From an uncultured Lentisphaerota bacterium (GTDB lineage Bacteria; Verrucomicrobiota; Kiritimatiellia; CAIQIC01), in the NCBI GenBank assembly GCA_903912445.1, contig CAIWHP010000182.1, positions 1 to 64,000 on the forward strand: DNA of 64,000 nt, given 5' to 3'. This document shows positions 51,957 through 60,973 of the stretch, piece by piece. Both the position numbers and the translations under genes were made by a program. Numbering within the stretch: the first letter of the stretch is position 1; each line of letters opens with the position of its first letter. The notes beneath the pieces are model-generated. The model searched no databases and was not told the origin of the DNA. It saw only the letters and a program-made list of their open reading frames with translations.

Positions 51957-53384
51957 CTAGGGCTGGCGTTGCGGGCGGGGCGGGAGTCCGGCAGGGCGCT
52001 GGTTGCCGCCGGGGCGGCCGGGATTGGGCAGCATCCACGGCGCGTCCGGGTACAGCACGGGGCCGAGGTTCTTGGACCAGTTCCGGGCGTGGACGCGGTC
52101 GGCGAGCTCGCAGACCACCGCTTTCATGTACAGCGTCAGCGGCAGTTCCGCCGGCTCAAGGCCGGTGCGGATGTTCGTGCGGGTCCACGCCACGCCGGCG
52201 TCGTTGTCGGGGAATTTCAGGCTCGCGACCCGTTCGCGTGGAAAGTTGGCGGCGACGCGCTCGACATAGGTGCGGTCCGCATTCAGGCGCACGAATCTCG
52301 CGCCCGCGGCGCGGAAGCCCTCGACCTGCGCGAGGATGTGCGGGTGGTCGGGCGCGATCTGGACGTGGTCGCGCTCGTTGGCATAGACGATGACCGCGAG
52401 CTTGGGGCAGTTGCGCACAGCGTTGGGGATGCTGGCCTCAGCGTCGCGCCAGTGCCAGAACTCGCTGGCTTCCGCGAGCGTCGGGATGTGCTCCGGCCGC
52501 GGCTCGCCGAACAGCTTGCGCGCGTCGGCGGCGCGGATCAGGCGCGGCGTGTACCAGATTTTCACGCTGGGTCCATCATCGAAAGAGAACGCGTTGACGG
52601 AGAAATCGGCGCGCTCCGAGAACTTGCCGTCGCCGTCCATGTCGAAGAACAGCGAACCCTTCAGCCCGGAACCGGCGCCGCGCCAGCGCTTCGCCGGGCC
52701 CGGTTGCAGGTTGGGATCCCACGCGAGCTTGGAGAGATCGAGCACGCCGGTCTCCGGGTTATAGGCGGGATTGAGCCGGTCGTCGCGCCCGCCCAGTTCC
52801 ACGTTTACCGCACCCTCGCCATACGGCGATTCCATCGAGGCATAGAACGCGAGATCGCGGAATTCCGCGCCGTGAGTTGCCATCGCGAGGCCGCATGCGT
52901 TGCCGCCGTGGCTGGAGCCCTCGATGCCGGTGATGCCCGTCAGCACCTTGATCTTCGGGATCATGTCGCCGATGCGGCGGCCCTCCTTGTCGGCGCTCTG
53001 TCCGCTGGCGAACTTGATCACGTCGGCCAGCGCCCGGATGCAAGCGGGGCCGCGGTGATCATAGGCACCGCCACTGGTCCATTCGCCCCGGCCGCCGCCG
53101 GGGAAAGCAAACCGGACTTCCACAAAGCCGAAACCCGCCGCGCCCGGCTGGCCTTCGGCCGCGCCGCGGTCCGCGCCGCCCGGCACGAAGACCACCACCG
53201 GCGCGCCGTCGGCATAGCGTGGCGTCAGCGGCGGCAATACACCGACGGCGAGTCCGCGTTCGCCCCCAACCGTCGACGGGATGAAGGTACGGACCCATGG
53301 CGCGCGGCGTTCCTCAGGCGCGGCGGCGCAGGATAGAATGGCTCCGGTCAAAGTCAGGGCGAGGATGAGTTTCAGTTTCATCAT
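51957..53384 (-). CDS. Exported alpha/beta-hydrolase-like protein, probable lipoprotein
   Basis: This 475-residue protein starts at the ATG pair at 53384/53381 because a signal peptide follows (LILALTLTGAILSC, with the Cys as possible lipidation site); the frame is open upstream but lacks signal character. GIEGSSHGGNACG with S158 is a nucleophile-elbow-like motif. Asp in YANERDHVQIAPDHPH and the neighbouring His are candidate triad members. DMDGDGKFSERADF from D248 resembles a calcium-binding loop. It is likely an exported esterase or peptidase-like hydrolase; the substrate is unknown. It converges with the barrel gene. Confidence 0.62.
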   Translation of the reverse strand: MMKLKLILALTLTGAILSCAAAPEERRAPWVRTFIPSTVGGERGLAVGVLPPLTPRYADGAPVVVFVPGGADRGAAEGQPGAAGFGFVEVRFAFPGGGRGEWTSGGAYDHRGPACIRALADVIKFASGQSADKEGRRIGDMIPKIKVLTGITGIEGSSHGGNACGLAMATHGAEFRDLAFYASMESPYGEGAVNVELGGRDDRLNPAYNPETGVLDLSKLAWDPNLQPGPAKRWRGAGSGLKGSLFFDMDGDGKFSERADFSVNAFSFDDGPSVKIWYTPRLIRAADARKLFGEPRPEHIPTLAEASEFWHWRDAEASIPNAVRNCPKLAVIVYANERDHVQIAPDHPHILAQVEGFRAAGARFVRLNADRTYVERVAANFPRERVASLKFPDNDAGVAWTRTNIRTGLEPAELPLTLYMKAVVCELADRVHARNWSKNLGPVLYPDAPWMLPNPGRPGGNQRPAGLPPRPQRQP

Positions 53385-53545
53385 GGCGCGTTTATAGGCC
53401 GCACGCCGCACCATGTCCAGTGCGCTGGGAAGAAACTTGAGTTCCGTGTCCGGTTGCTGGGGAGGGGGGCTGCGGCACGTGGCGGCCGGGGACCATGGGG
53501 TGAAGACCTCATAGATTCCCCGCAGCGGCATGCTATTTTATAGCC

Positions 53546-53701
53546 ATGAATATGTTATTGCTCATCATCGTGCTGCTGCTGTTGTTCGGTGGCGGCGGTT
53601 TCTACGTTGGCGGCCCGGCCATCGGCGGCGGTGGGTTTGGCCTGATCCTGGTATTCTGCCTCATCGTTTATGCGCTGGGCGGATTTCGCAGGAAAGCCTG
53701 A
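53546..53701 (+). CDS. 51-residue DUF3309-like membrane peptide
   Basis: A short gene: ATG 53546 to TGA 53699-53701. It encodes a Leu/Ile-rich membrane helix (LLLIIVLLLLLFGGGGFYVG), a Gly-rich turn, and a second helix (GLILVFCLIVYALGGF) ending in basic RRKA. The helix-Gly-helix pattern resembles DUF3309 proteins. It has no close partner: the upstream gene is divergent and the next + strand gene is 57 bp away. Confidence 0.68.
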   Translation: MNMLLLIIVLLLLFGGGGFYVGGPAIGGGGFGLILVFCLIVYALGGFRRKA

Positions 53702-53758
53702 TCGGCTGGCGGCGCTTTGAAACTCGCCAAGCGGCTGGGCGCTTGCTAATTTCCCGCC

Positions 53759-54172
53759 ATGTTCCGCTTTGCCACAACGGTCAAGCTCTACGACACCGAT
53801 GCCTCGGGCGCGCTGTTCTTCGCCCAGCAGTTCCGGCTGGCCCATGATGCCTGCGAGGCGTTTTTGGCGACGACGGGCCTGTTCGTGCAGGGCAAGCCCA
53901 TCATGCAGCTGCCGGTGGTCCACGCGGAAGCCGACTACGCCGCGCGGCTGTGCTGGGGTGATGCGGTGGTCGTGGAAGTGGAGCCGGGCCGCGTGGGAAA
54001 AACCTCGTTTGGGATGCGCTATCGCCTCCTCAAGGGCGATGGCTCGGTGGCGGGCACTGTCGCGACTGTGCATGTGGCCGTCAGCGGCAAGACCGGCCGG
54101 CCGGTGCGCCTGCCGGCCAAACTTCGCGCCGCGCTCACCGCGGCAGGCGCGCCGCAAAAAACGGCCGGCTGA
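53759..54172 (+). CDS. 4HBT-type acyl-CoA thioesterase, candidate DHNA-CoA hydrolase
   Basis: This 137-residue single hot-dog-fold protein has the 4HBT signature YDTDASGALFFAQQFRLAHDA, where Asp is the usual catalytic residue, followed by FLATTGLFVQGKPIMQLPVV. In menaquinone synthesis, DHNA-CoA made by MenB must be hydrolysed before MenA, and none of the seven - strand men genes does this. This gene sits directly at the menE end, so it is a good candidate (MenI-like). The assignment is from position and family, not from specific residues. Its 3' end overlaps the 3' end of menE by 38 bp on the opposite strand. Confidence 0.75.
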   Translation: MFRFATTVKLYDTDASGALFFAQQFRLAHDACEAFLATTGLFVQGKPIMQLPVVHAEADYAARLCWGDAVVVEVEPGRVGKTSFGMRYRLLKGDGSVAGTVATVHVAVSGKTGRPVRLPAKLRAALTAAGAPQKTAG

Positions 54173-55520
54173 TCTTCAACCCCGCCGGCACCGCCTGCGG
54201 CCACGGCAGGAACTCCACCGGCACCTTGTAGGCCGGCAATTTCCCGCGCAATGCAGCGCGCAGTTTTTCTGCCCCCATGTTCCGCGCGCAGCGGACGAAC
54301 GCCACCGGGCGCGCGCCAAACTCACGCTCGGCGCGCGGCACCACGACGGCGGCAGTGACACCCGGCAGCGCCAGCAGCGCCTGCTCGATCTCCTCGGGCT
54401 GGATATTCTCGCCGCCGGAGATGAACATGTTGTCCTTGCGGCCGAGCACGGTGAGATAGCCCGCGCTGTCGAGTGCGCCGAAATCGCCGGTCGCGAACCA
54501 GCGCGCCGGCGGCAGGCGCTGCAACCGCCCGCGCACCAGATAGCCGGGGAAGCGGGTGCGTCCGCGGACGAGGATTTCACCGTCCGCGGCCAGTTTCAGC
54601 TCCCGGAACGGCAACACGCGGCCGGACGTGAACCACCGGCTGCGCGGCGCGGAGGGCGGCAGCGTACAAACCTGCGACGCCAGCTCCGTCAGGCCATAGG
54701 TCGGCAGCACGCGGATGCCGGCGGAGCGGGCGGCGGCCAGCAGGCGCTGGTCCGTGGCTGCGCCACCGACGAGCACCGCCTTCATGCGCTGCAGGGCAGC
54801 AAGGCCGGGGCGTTTTTCCAGCAGGCGCCGGAGCTGTGTCGGCACCAGCGAAATATGCGTCGCCTCTGTCGGGGCGTCGTCGTTTGTTGGGATGACGACC
54901 GCGGCGCCGGCCAGCCACGCGCGCAGCAGGACGCCGAGGCCGCTGACGTGGTAGAGCGGGAGGGACAGCTGCCAGCGGTCGCCGCGCCGGAGCGCGATGT
55001 TCCGGTTGGAGCCCAGCGCGCTGTAGTAGAGGTTACCGAACGTGAGCGCCACCGCCTTGGCCGCGCCCGTGCTCGCGGAGGTGAAGAGCACCATCGCCGG
55101 AGCGGTCAGGAGAATTTTCGGCGCCTTTCGGGAAGAGATTTCGCACGCGGCAAGAATTTCATCTGCGGCGAGTTGCCGGATACCGGGCAGTTTGATTTTG
55201 CCCGCGACGATGGCGCGGAACACGCCAGCCCCCCGCAGTTGCGCGGCGACCGCCGTCGGCGGCAGTCGCAGGTTGGTCAGGACGGCACACACGCCCATGC
55301 GTAGCAGCGCGAAGAGGGCGACCGGATAACGCCAGTCGTTGGGCAGATGCACCGCCAGCATCGCCCCGCGCCGTACACCGCGCCGGCGGAGTTGGGCCAC
55401 GGCTTGCGTGATGGCCTCGTCGAGTTCGCGGTAGCTCCACGAGCGCTGTGGCGTGATCAGCGCTGTGGTGCGCGGATGACGCTGCGCGCCGGCACAGATG
55501 GGGCAGATCACAGCGCTCAT
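54135..55520 (-). CDS. menE: o-Succinylbenzoate-CoA ligase (MenE)
   Basis: This 461-residue protein starts at 55520, where ATGA overlaps the menC stop; further upstream codons are a weaker option. It is an adenylate-forming enzyme: LFTSASTGAAKAVALT (P-loop, with Ala where Gly and Gly/Pro are usual), YGLTELASQVCTLP, FATGDFGALDSAGYL and RKDNMFISGGENIQPEEIE. It activates o-succinylbenzoate with ATP and CoA, just before the MenB step, in the cytoplasm. It is the last gene of the - strand men cluster. Position next to menC supports the call strongly. Confidence 0.9.
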   Translation of the reverse strand: MSAVICPICAGAQRHPRTTALITPQRSWSYRELDEAITQAVAQLRRRGVRRGAMLAVHLPNDWRYPVALFALLRMGVCAVLTNLRLPPTAVAAQLRGAGVFRAIVAGKIKLPGIRQLAADEILAACEISSRKAPKILLTAPAMVLFTSASTGAAKAVALTFGNLYYSALGSNRNIALRRGDRWQLSLPLYHVSGLGVLLRAWLAGAAVVIPTNDDAPTEATHISLVPTQLRRLLEKRPGLAALQRMKAVLVGGAATDQRLLAAARSAGIRVLPTYGLTELASQVCTLPPSAPRSRWFTSGRVLPFRELKLAADGEILVRGRTRFPGYLVRGRLQRLPPARWFATGDFGALDSAGYLTVLGRKDNMFISGGENIQPEEIEQALLALPGVTAAVVVPRAEREFGARPVAFVRCARNMGAEKLRAALRGKLPAYKVPVEFLPWPQAVPAGLKISRPFFAARLPR

Positions 55521-56521
55521 GGCAGTACCTGCAGTTTCCCGAAGCAAACTTCTGCGTGGTCCGCCTCCAATAAATCGAGCGCGCCGTCGCGGATGGTCAG
55601 CCGCGGCTGGAGCACGTCATCGGCCAGGCAGCGGTAGGTGTCGAAGCCCATGGCCACACCCGGTGCACCGCAGCGCGCTGCCAGCTGCGCGAGTGCGCGG
55701 ATGCCGACGCCGCTTTCGTAGACGGCGCTGAACACCGGCAGCCAACCCAGTTCCGTCGCTGTAACGGCGAGCCGTTTGGCCGCACGCAAGCCGCCGAGGA
55801 TCGTCGGCTTGATGACCACCACACGCACGCCGCGCCAGGCGCGGTAATATTCCAGCGGCTGCTCCAGCAACGCTTCGTCGAGCGCCACGGGCAGGCCGCT
55901 GCGCGCGTGAAACGCCGGTAGCTCGGCGGGGTTTTGCAGCGGTTCCTCGATGTATTCGAGGGGCACGCCGGTGATGCTCTTGGCGAAGTCGACCGCGTCG
56001 GTGAGCGTCCATGCCCGGTTGGCATCGAGCCGCAGCTTGATGTCCGGCCCGAGCTGGCGGTGTACTTCCTTGACGCGCCCGGCGTCGGCGCGGATGGATT
56101 GGCGGCCGACCTTGATCTTCACGGTGCGGAAGCCGGACGAAATTAGCGAGGGGAGGGCTGTGTCCAGAGGTTCGTCGGAGAGCAGGGCGTTGATCGGAAT
56201 TTTTGTTGGGGTGGTTGAGGTTGTCTTTGTTTGGCGGACGGTGCGGCGCGCCGTCCCTACCTGATCGGTGACAGAATCGAAGGCGAACGCGACGGATGAA
56301 AGTTGTGGAGAAAAATCGCGGCCGCTGGCCTGGCATTCGCGCCAGCTTTGCAGCTCCGCCTCGGCCTCGCCCAAACTTTCAGGGCTCAAGCCTGGCCAGG
56401 GCGCGGCTTCGCCCCAGGCCTTGCCGTCGCGGACGAGCAGGCCCGTGCGCGCCGCGAGCGGGCCGTGACGGGTGGGCACAGGCCGGGCGAAGGGCAGGGT
56501 GTAGCGGAAGAGCGTGATCAT
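55517..56521 (-). CDS. menC: o-Succinylbenzoate synthase (MenC) with repeat-derived insert
   Basis: This 334-residue member of the enolase superfamily has FRTVKIKVG (Lys acid/base), LRLDANRAW, YIEEPL and VALDEALLE (metal ligands Asp, Glu, Asp) and VVVIKPTILGG (second Lys). It dehydrates SHCHC to o-succinylbenzoate. About residues 86-97 (VGTARRTVRQTK) come from a palindromic repeat at 56234-56260 plus flank, followed by a Thr-rich stretch. It sits between N-terminal and barrel domains, so it may be tolerated. Overlaps menA and menE by 4 bp each. Confidence 0.9.
   Translation of the reverse strand: MITLFRYTLPFARPVPTRHGPLAARTGLLVRDGKAWGEAAPWPGLSPESLGEAEAELQSWRECQASGRDFSPQLSSVAFAFDSVTDQVGTARRTVRQTKTTSTTPTKIPINALLSDEPLDTALPSLISSGFRTVKIKVGRQSIRADAGRVKEVHRQLGPDIKLRLDANRAWTLTDAVDFAKSITGVPLEYIEEPLQNPAELPAFHARSGLPVALDEALLEQPLEYYRAWRGVRVVVIKPTILGGLRAAKRLAVTATELGWLPVFSAVYESGVGIRALAQLAARCGAPGVAMGFDTYRCLADDVLQPRLTIRDGALDLLEADHAEVCFGKLQVLP
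56234..56260. repeat. Palindromic repeat inside menC
   Basis: GGACGG (56236-56241) pairs with CCGTCC (56251-56256) around GGCGCGCC. The flank reads ...GTCCCTAC on the + strand. It is translated in frame within menC. Confidence 0.6.
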
Positions 56522-57390
56522 AGTAACCAGCTACACGCAAAGAGGACGCTGTAGAGCAACAGGATGCCGCTGGTCTTGCCGAGGACCGGATTGAGCCGGT
56601 CGGGATGGTGGAACACGATCGCCAGCAGCGGCAGAGCGGGCAGGAGCGCGAAGCTGGTGAGCCACACCCAGCCGGTGCAGTCGCGGCCGATCCACAACGC
56701 CAGCGGCAGCAGCGCGGCGCCGGCAAGGCAGGCGGCGTATTCCCAGCGGGCAAACGCAACTCCGAACCGCACCGCAAGCGTGCGTTTGTTGTTCGAGCGG
56801 TCCTGCTCGATGTCGCGCAGATTGTTCACCGTCAGGATGGCGACGGAGAGGAGCCCCGGCGCAAGGCCGGCGAGCAAAGCGGGCAGAGTGAGGTGCTGCG
56901 CCTGGACAAAATAGGTGCCGCCGACGGCGACCGGGCCGAAAAAGACCAGGACGAACAGATCGCCCAGCCCGACGTAGGCCAGCGGCCACGGCCCGGCGGT
57001 GTAGAGGATGCCGCAGAGGATGCAGAGCGCGCCGGTGATCACGATGGGCCAGCCGCCGCGGGTGGCGAGATACAGGCCGCAGAGCGCCGCTGCGAAAAAA
57101 ACGAGCAGGGTGGCGCAGATCATCGCGCGCGGCGAGACGAGGCCGGCCTGCGTCGCGCGCACGGGGCCCTTGCGGCCAACGGCGTCGGCGCCGCGGACCG
57201 CATCGCCGTAGTCGTTGCAGAAGTTCGTGCCGATCTGGATCAGGAGCGCGCCGCCCAGCGCCGCGGCGGCGGCAGGCAGATGCGCGGCGCCGTCGCGCGC
57301 GGCCAGCGCCGTGCCGATCAGCACCGGTCCGACCGCCGCGCCCAGCGTCTTGGGCCGGGCCGCCTGCCACCATATCCGCAGCGAGGTCAT
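56518..57390 (-). CDS. menA: 1,4-Dihydroxy-2-naphthoate polyprenyltransferase (MenA)
   Basis: This 290-residue UbiA-family membrane protein starts at 57390, where ATGA overlaps the menB stop. The UbiA motifs are present: [14 protein letters not shown] (first Asp-rich motif) and [16 protein letters not shown] (second). About eight hydrophobic segments follow the usual layout. It attaches the polyprenyl chain to DHNA in the inner membrane, giving demethylmenaquinone. No ubiE/menG methyltransferase lies in the window. It overlaps menC by 4 bp. Confidence 0.92.
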   Translation of the reverse strand: MTSLRIWWQAARPKTLGAAVGPVLIGTALAARDGAAHLPAAAAALGGALLIQIGTNFCNDYGDAVRGADAVGRKGPVRATQAGLVSPRAMICATLLVFFAAALCGLYLATRGGWPIVITGALCILCGILYTAGPWPLAYVGLGDLFVLVFFGPVAVGGTYFVQAQHLTLPALLAGLAPGLLSVAILTVNNLRDIEQDRSNNKRTLAVRFGVAFARWEYAACLAGAALLPLALWIGRDCTGWVWLTSFALLPALPLLAIVFHHPDRLNPVLGKTSGILLLYSVLFACSWLL

Positions 57391-58208
57391 GGCCGCTTGG
57401 GAAACCGCGAGAAGTCCGGCGCGCGTTTTTCGAGGAAGGCGCGTTTGCCCTCCTGCGCCTCCTCGGTCATGTAGTAGAGCAGCGTCGCGTTGCCCGCGAG
57501 TTCCTGCAGGCCCGCCTCGCCATCGCAGTCGGCGTTCAACGCCGCTTTGAGGCAACGGAGCGAGAGCGGCGACTTGGTGAGGATCTCGCCGCACCAGCGC
57601 AGCGTCTCCGCCTCCAGTTCAGCGAGCGGCACAACGGTGTTCACCAAACCCATGTCCAGCGCCTGCTGCGCGTTGTACTGCCGGCAGAGGAACCAGATCT
57701 CGCGCGCCTTTTTCTGGCCGACGATCCGCGCCATGTAGGAGGCGCCGTAGCCGCCATCGAACGAGCCGACCTTCGGGCCGGTCTGGCCGAAGACCGCGTT
57801 GTCGGCGGCGATCGTCAGGTCGCACATCAGGTGCAGGACGTGCCCGCCGCCGATCGCGTAGCCCGCGACCATCGCGATCACCGGCTTCGGGCACGTGCGG
57901 ATCTGCCGCTGGAAATCGAGCACGTTCAGATGGTGCTGGCCTTTGCCGTCGGCATAGCCGGCGTCGCCGCGGATGCGCTGGTCGCCGCCGGAGCAGAAGG
58001 CCTTCTCGCCCGCGCCGGTCAGGATGATGACGCCGATTTTTTCATCGTGTCGCGCGTCGTCGAGCGCGCGCATCATCTCCGTCACTGTCTGCGGCCGGAA
58101 CGCGTTGCGTACCTCGGGCCGGTTGATGGTGATCTTCGCCATGCCGCCCGCCTTGTGAAACAGGATGTCCGTGAACTTGCCGCTGGCCCGCCATTTGATA
58201 GCTGTCAT
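57387..58208 (-). CDS. menB: 1,4-Dihydroxy-2-naphthoyl-CoA synthase (MenB)
   Basis: This 273-residue crotonase-fold enzyme has [19 protein letters not shown] (oxyanion-hole region), [20 protein letters not shown] and [20 protein letters not shown], which are typical of MenB. The length fits the family. It converts o-succinylbenzoyl-CoA to DHNA-CoA in the cytoplasm. It overlaps menH upstream and menA downstream (4 bp each), which supports a tightly coupled operon. Confidence 0.95.
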   Translation of the reverse strand: MTAIKWRASGKFTDILFHKAGGMAKITINRPEVRNAFRPQTVTEMMRALDDARHDEKIGVIILTGAGEKAFCSGGDQRIRGDAGYADGKGQHHLNVLDFQRQIRTCPKPVIAMVAGYAIGGGHVLHLMCDLTIAADNAVFGQTGPKVGSFDGGYGASYMARIVGQKKAREIWFLCRQYNAQQALDMGLVNTVVPLAELEAETLRWCGEILTKSPLSLRCLKAALNADCDGEAGLQELAGNATLLYYMTEEAQEGKRAFLEKRAPDFSRFPKRP

Positions 58209-59020
58209 GTTTTTCTCCTGCTGCTCTCGCGCAAAAACTTATCCAGCGCCCGTGTCACCCGCGCTGCCTGCTCTTCCACCACGGCATGGCCCGCGCCCGG
58301 CACCACGCGCAGTTCCGCCCCGGGGATCTGCTGCTGCATCTGCCGCATCAGGCGCACATATTTCTCGTCCTGCTGCCCCGCGAGCAGCAACACCGGCAGG
58401 CGCAGCTTTTTCAGCCGCGGCCAGAGCGACGGCTGGCGGCCCACGCTGCTGCCGCGCAGCATCCGCGCGAGTTCCGCGGCGTCGTTCCTCTTCCGCCGTG
58501 CAAGCAGCCGCCGCAACAGCGCCGGTTTCCGCCGCAGGTTGCAGAACAGTTTTTGAGCATACCACGTTGTCAGAAAAGCGTTGAGCCCGTGCTGCTCCAG
58601 TTCGGTCGCCAGCGCGTCATCGGCGCGCCGGCGCGCGGCACGCTCCGCCGCCAGCGGCAGGCCGGGCGAGGCTGAGATCAGTGTCAGCGACCGGAAGCGC
58701 TCGGGATGCTGCAGCGCCATCTGCAGCGCCAGCCGGCCGCCCATGGAGTAGCCGACGAGATGCACCGGCTGCTGCACACCGGCGAGTATCGCCTGCGTCG
58801 CGCTGTCAAACGAGTAAAGCTTGAGCGGCTTTGGGAAATGTGCGCGACCGTGGCCGGGCAAATCCGGCAACACACAGCGCCAGGCTGCGCGCAGGCGGTG
58901 CGCCACCGGCAACCAGTCAGCCGACGAACCCAGGAAACCGTGCAGAAATGCAATCTCCGGGGCGTTGCGCCGGCCGCAGATGCGCAAGGGCAGGGTGGGG
59001 GGTGGAGCGGCTGGTTTCAT
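58205..59020 (-). CDS. menH: SHCHC synthase (MenH), alpha/beta hydrolase
   Basis: This 271-residue protein starts at 59020, seven bases after the menD stop; the open frame further upstream overlaps menD in another frame. The alpha/beta-hydrolase motifs are [12 protein letters not shown] (oxyanion region), [11 protein letters not shown] with nucleophile S92, AGQQDEKY (Asp) and [10 protein letters not shown] (His). MenH removes pyruvate from SEPHCHC. The position between menD and menB makes this assignment strong. Confidence 0.9.
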   Translation of the reverse strand: MKPAAPPPTLPLRICGRRNAPEIAFLHGFLGSSADWLPVAHRLRAAWRCVLPDLPGHGRAHFPKPLKLYSFDSATQAILAGVQQPVHLVGYSMGGRLALQMALQHPERFRSLTLISASPGLPLAAERAARRRADDALATELEQHGLNAFLTTWYAQKLFCNLRRKPALLRRLLARRKRNDAAELARMLRGSSVGRQPSLWPRLKKLRLPVLLLAGQQDEKYVRLMRQMQQQIPGAELRVVPGAGHAVVEEQAARVTRALDKFLRESSRRKT

Positions 59021-59027
59021 GCGGCCT

Positions 59028-60806
59028 TCAGCCGTTGCGCCGGCTGCGCAGCATACGCGCCAGGGCGAACTCCAGCTCGCGCTGCAGTTCCATGTGTTCC
59101 GTATGCTGCAATCGCCGGTCGGTGCGGACTTCCAGCAACGCCGGTCGTTTGCCGGCGCAGGCGACGCGATAGGCTGCCTGCAAGTCCGGCATGGTCGCCG
59201 GTGCGGCATAGGCCAGCCCGAACTGCTGCGCGGCCGCAGCGAACGTCAGCCCGTGCGGCGTGCCGAAGAAGCGTTCGAAGGCCGCGCCGCTTTGCGCGAC
59301 GGGCAGGAACGAGAAGATGCCGCCGCCGTCGTTGTTGATCACGAGCAGCACCACCGGCTGCTTTCCGGCGGCGAGCAGCGCGAGCGAGTTGAGGTCGTGC
59401 AGCAGCGCGAGATCGCCGAGGAGCGCGGTGACCGGCTGGCTGGCGCCGGTGGCGAAACCCGCCGCGGTCGCAATGAGGCCATCAATGCCGCTGGCGCCGC
59501 GGTTGGCGACGACCCGGTGCGGCGCGACAGTGGGGGCAAACATGTTCATGTTGCGGATCGGCATGCTGTTGCCGAGCAGCAGCGCATGGCCGGCGGGCAA
59601 CGCCGTCGCCAGCCAGCGCGCAATGGCAGGTGCGCCTAATTTTCCGGCTTGAGCCATATGCCGGTCGAGCACCGCCGCCGCCACGGCATCGGCACGGCGC
59701 CACAGCGCGAGGCTGGTGTGCGCGGCGCGGCGCGGCAGGCGTTTTGCAAGCGCGGTGCAGAAGGTTTCGCTGTCAGCCATCACCCGGAGGGAAACCTGGT
59801 GCGCGGGATCCAGACGCGCCGGGCCGGGATGGACCAGCACATAGTCTTTGGGCTCGGACTCCTTCAAAAAGTCCGTCACGCGGCGGCTGACCAGCCCACC
59901 GCCGATATGCAGCACCACGTCCGGCCTGCACCTTTCCCGCAAGACGGGTGCGAGCAGGAGCAGGTCGGCATGTGTAATCGCCTCGGGGATATCCGCGCCG
60001 CGCAGCCCGGATTGCACGTCGGCAAACACCGGCCAGCCGAGCGCGCGAATCAGCGCCCGTAACGCCCGGTCCGGCTGCCCGCCGGGCAGGCGTCCCACCA
60101 CGAGCAGGCCGCTCCGCGCATTCTTGAAAAGCTTGGCCAGGGTGGCCGCTTCGGCTGGACCTACACTGGTACGTGGCACCGCATAGCGGGTAAATGGTCG
60201 CGCCGTCTTCACCCAGCTCGCGAGCGGCGCCAGCAGCGCGCGTCGCGGAAAGGCGGCGGGCTGCGGACCGAGCGGCTCGCGGAACATGCAGTTCAGATGC
60301 ACCGGCCCGGGGTGCGGATGCTGCGCACGAAAGACCGCCTGATCGGCGGTGGTGAGCAGCGTGGCGAGCGGAATCTTTTCGTCGGGGCACGGCAGGTCGA
60401 ACTGCCAGCGAATATAGCGACCGAAAATGCCGGGCTGATCGATCGTCTGGTTCGCGCCCGCCGCGCGCAGCTCGGGTGGCCGGTCGGCGGTCAGCAGTAG
60501 CAGCGGTACGCCATCCATCGAGGCTTCCACCACGGCGGGCAGCAGGTTGGCGACGGCGGTGCCGGAGGTGGTGATGACCACGGCAGGGCGGCCGGTGGCG
60601 CGAGCGTGGCCCAGCGCGAAGAACGCCGCGCCGCGCTCGTCGAAATGGACGTGGGCCTTGTTGGCGGCGCGGCGGGCCACCGCGAGCGCCAGCGGCGCGG
60701 AGCGCGAGCCGGGCGCGATGCAGAAGCAATCCACGCCGCTCCGCACCAGCTCCTCGATGAGCAGTTCGGCAGCGAGCACGTTGAGATTGGGTGCGTTCCA
60801 GGGCAT
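59028..60806 (-). CDS. menD: SEPHCHC synthase (MenD), ThDP-dependent
   Basis: This 592-residue protein shows CIAPGSRSAPLALAVAR, FDERGAAFFALGHARA (conserved Glu), ITTSGTAVANLLPAVVEAS and LLLTADRPPELR at the N-terminus. GDLALLHDLNSLALLAAG with VINNDGGGIFSFLP is the ThDP/metal-binding site. MenD joins 2-oxoglutarate to isochorismate. Upstream a 167-bp gap to menF contains a large hairpin (60894-60967), so separate regulation of menD is possible. Confidence 0.93.
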   Translation of the reverse strand: MPWNAPNLNVLAAELLIEELVRSGVDCFCIAPGSRSAPLALAVARRAANKAHVHFDERGAAFFALGHARATGRPAVVITTSGTAVANLLPAVVEASMDGVPLLLLTADRPPELRAAGANQTIDQPGIFGRYIRWQFDLPCPDEKIPLATLLTTADQAVFRAQHPHPGPVHLNCMFREPLGPQPAAFPRRALLAPLASWVKTARPFTRYAVPRTSVGPAEAATLAKLFKNARSGLLVVGRLPGGQPDRALRALIRALGWPVFADVQSGLRGADIPEAITHADLLLLAPVLRERCRPDVVLHIGGGLVSRRVTDFLKESEPKDYVLVHPGPARLDPAHQVSLRVMADSETFCTALAKRLPRRAAHTSLALWRRADAVAAAVLDRHMAQAGKLGAPAIARWLATALPAGHALLLGNSMPIRNMNMFAPTVAPHRVVANRGASGIDGLIATAAGFATGASQPVTALLGDLALLHDLNSLALLAAGKQPVVLLVINNDGGGIFSFLPVAQSGAAFERFFGTPHGLTFAAAAQQFGLAYAAPATMPDLQAAYRVACAGKRPALLEVRTDRRLQHTEHMELQRELEFALARMLRSRRNG

Positions 60807-60893
60807 CAGCGCTGCCCGGTTTTATGGCACAATCTGCCGAGGGAGTCTAAACAAAAGCCGTCCCTGTTGATGGGGCAACGGGCGGGATTTCTT

Positions 60894-60967
60894 GTAGGGG
60901 CGCAGACTTGCTGCGCCCAATGTGAGCTGGGTGCGGGCAGGCGGGCGCAGCAAGCCTGCGCCCCTAC
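60894..60967. repeat. 25-bp inverted repeat between menF and menD
   Basis: The left arm (60894-60918) begins GTAGGGGCGCAGACTTGC; the right arm (60943-60967) is its reverse complement with one mismatch. The 24-base loop is unpaired. It is a REP-like element or a transcript-processing structure in the only sizeable gap of the men cluster. Confidence 0.82.
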
Positions 60968-60973
60968 GCCGAG

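Noticed and set aside
51697-52038. 113-residue open frame on the - strand overlapping the hydrolase 3' end
   Set aside because: Built mostly from palindrome DNA and low-complexity sequence; no ribosome site.
53385-53531. N-terminal extension of the hydrolase-like protein
   Set aside because: Signal peptide begins at 53384/53381; the extension has no conserved features.
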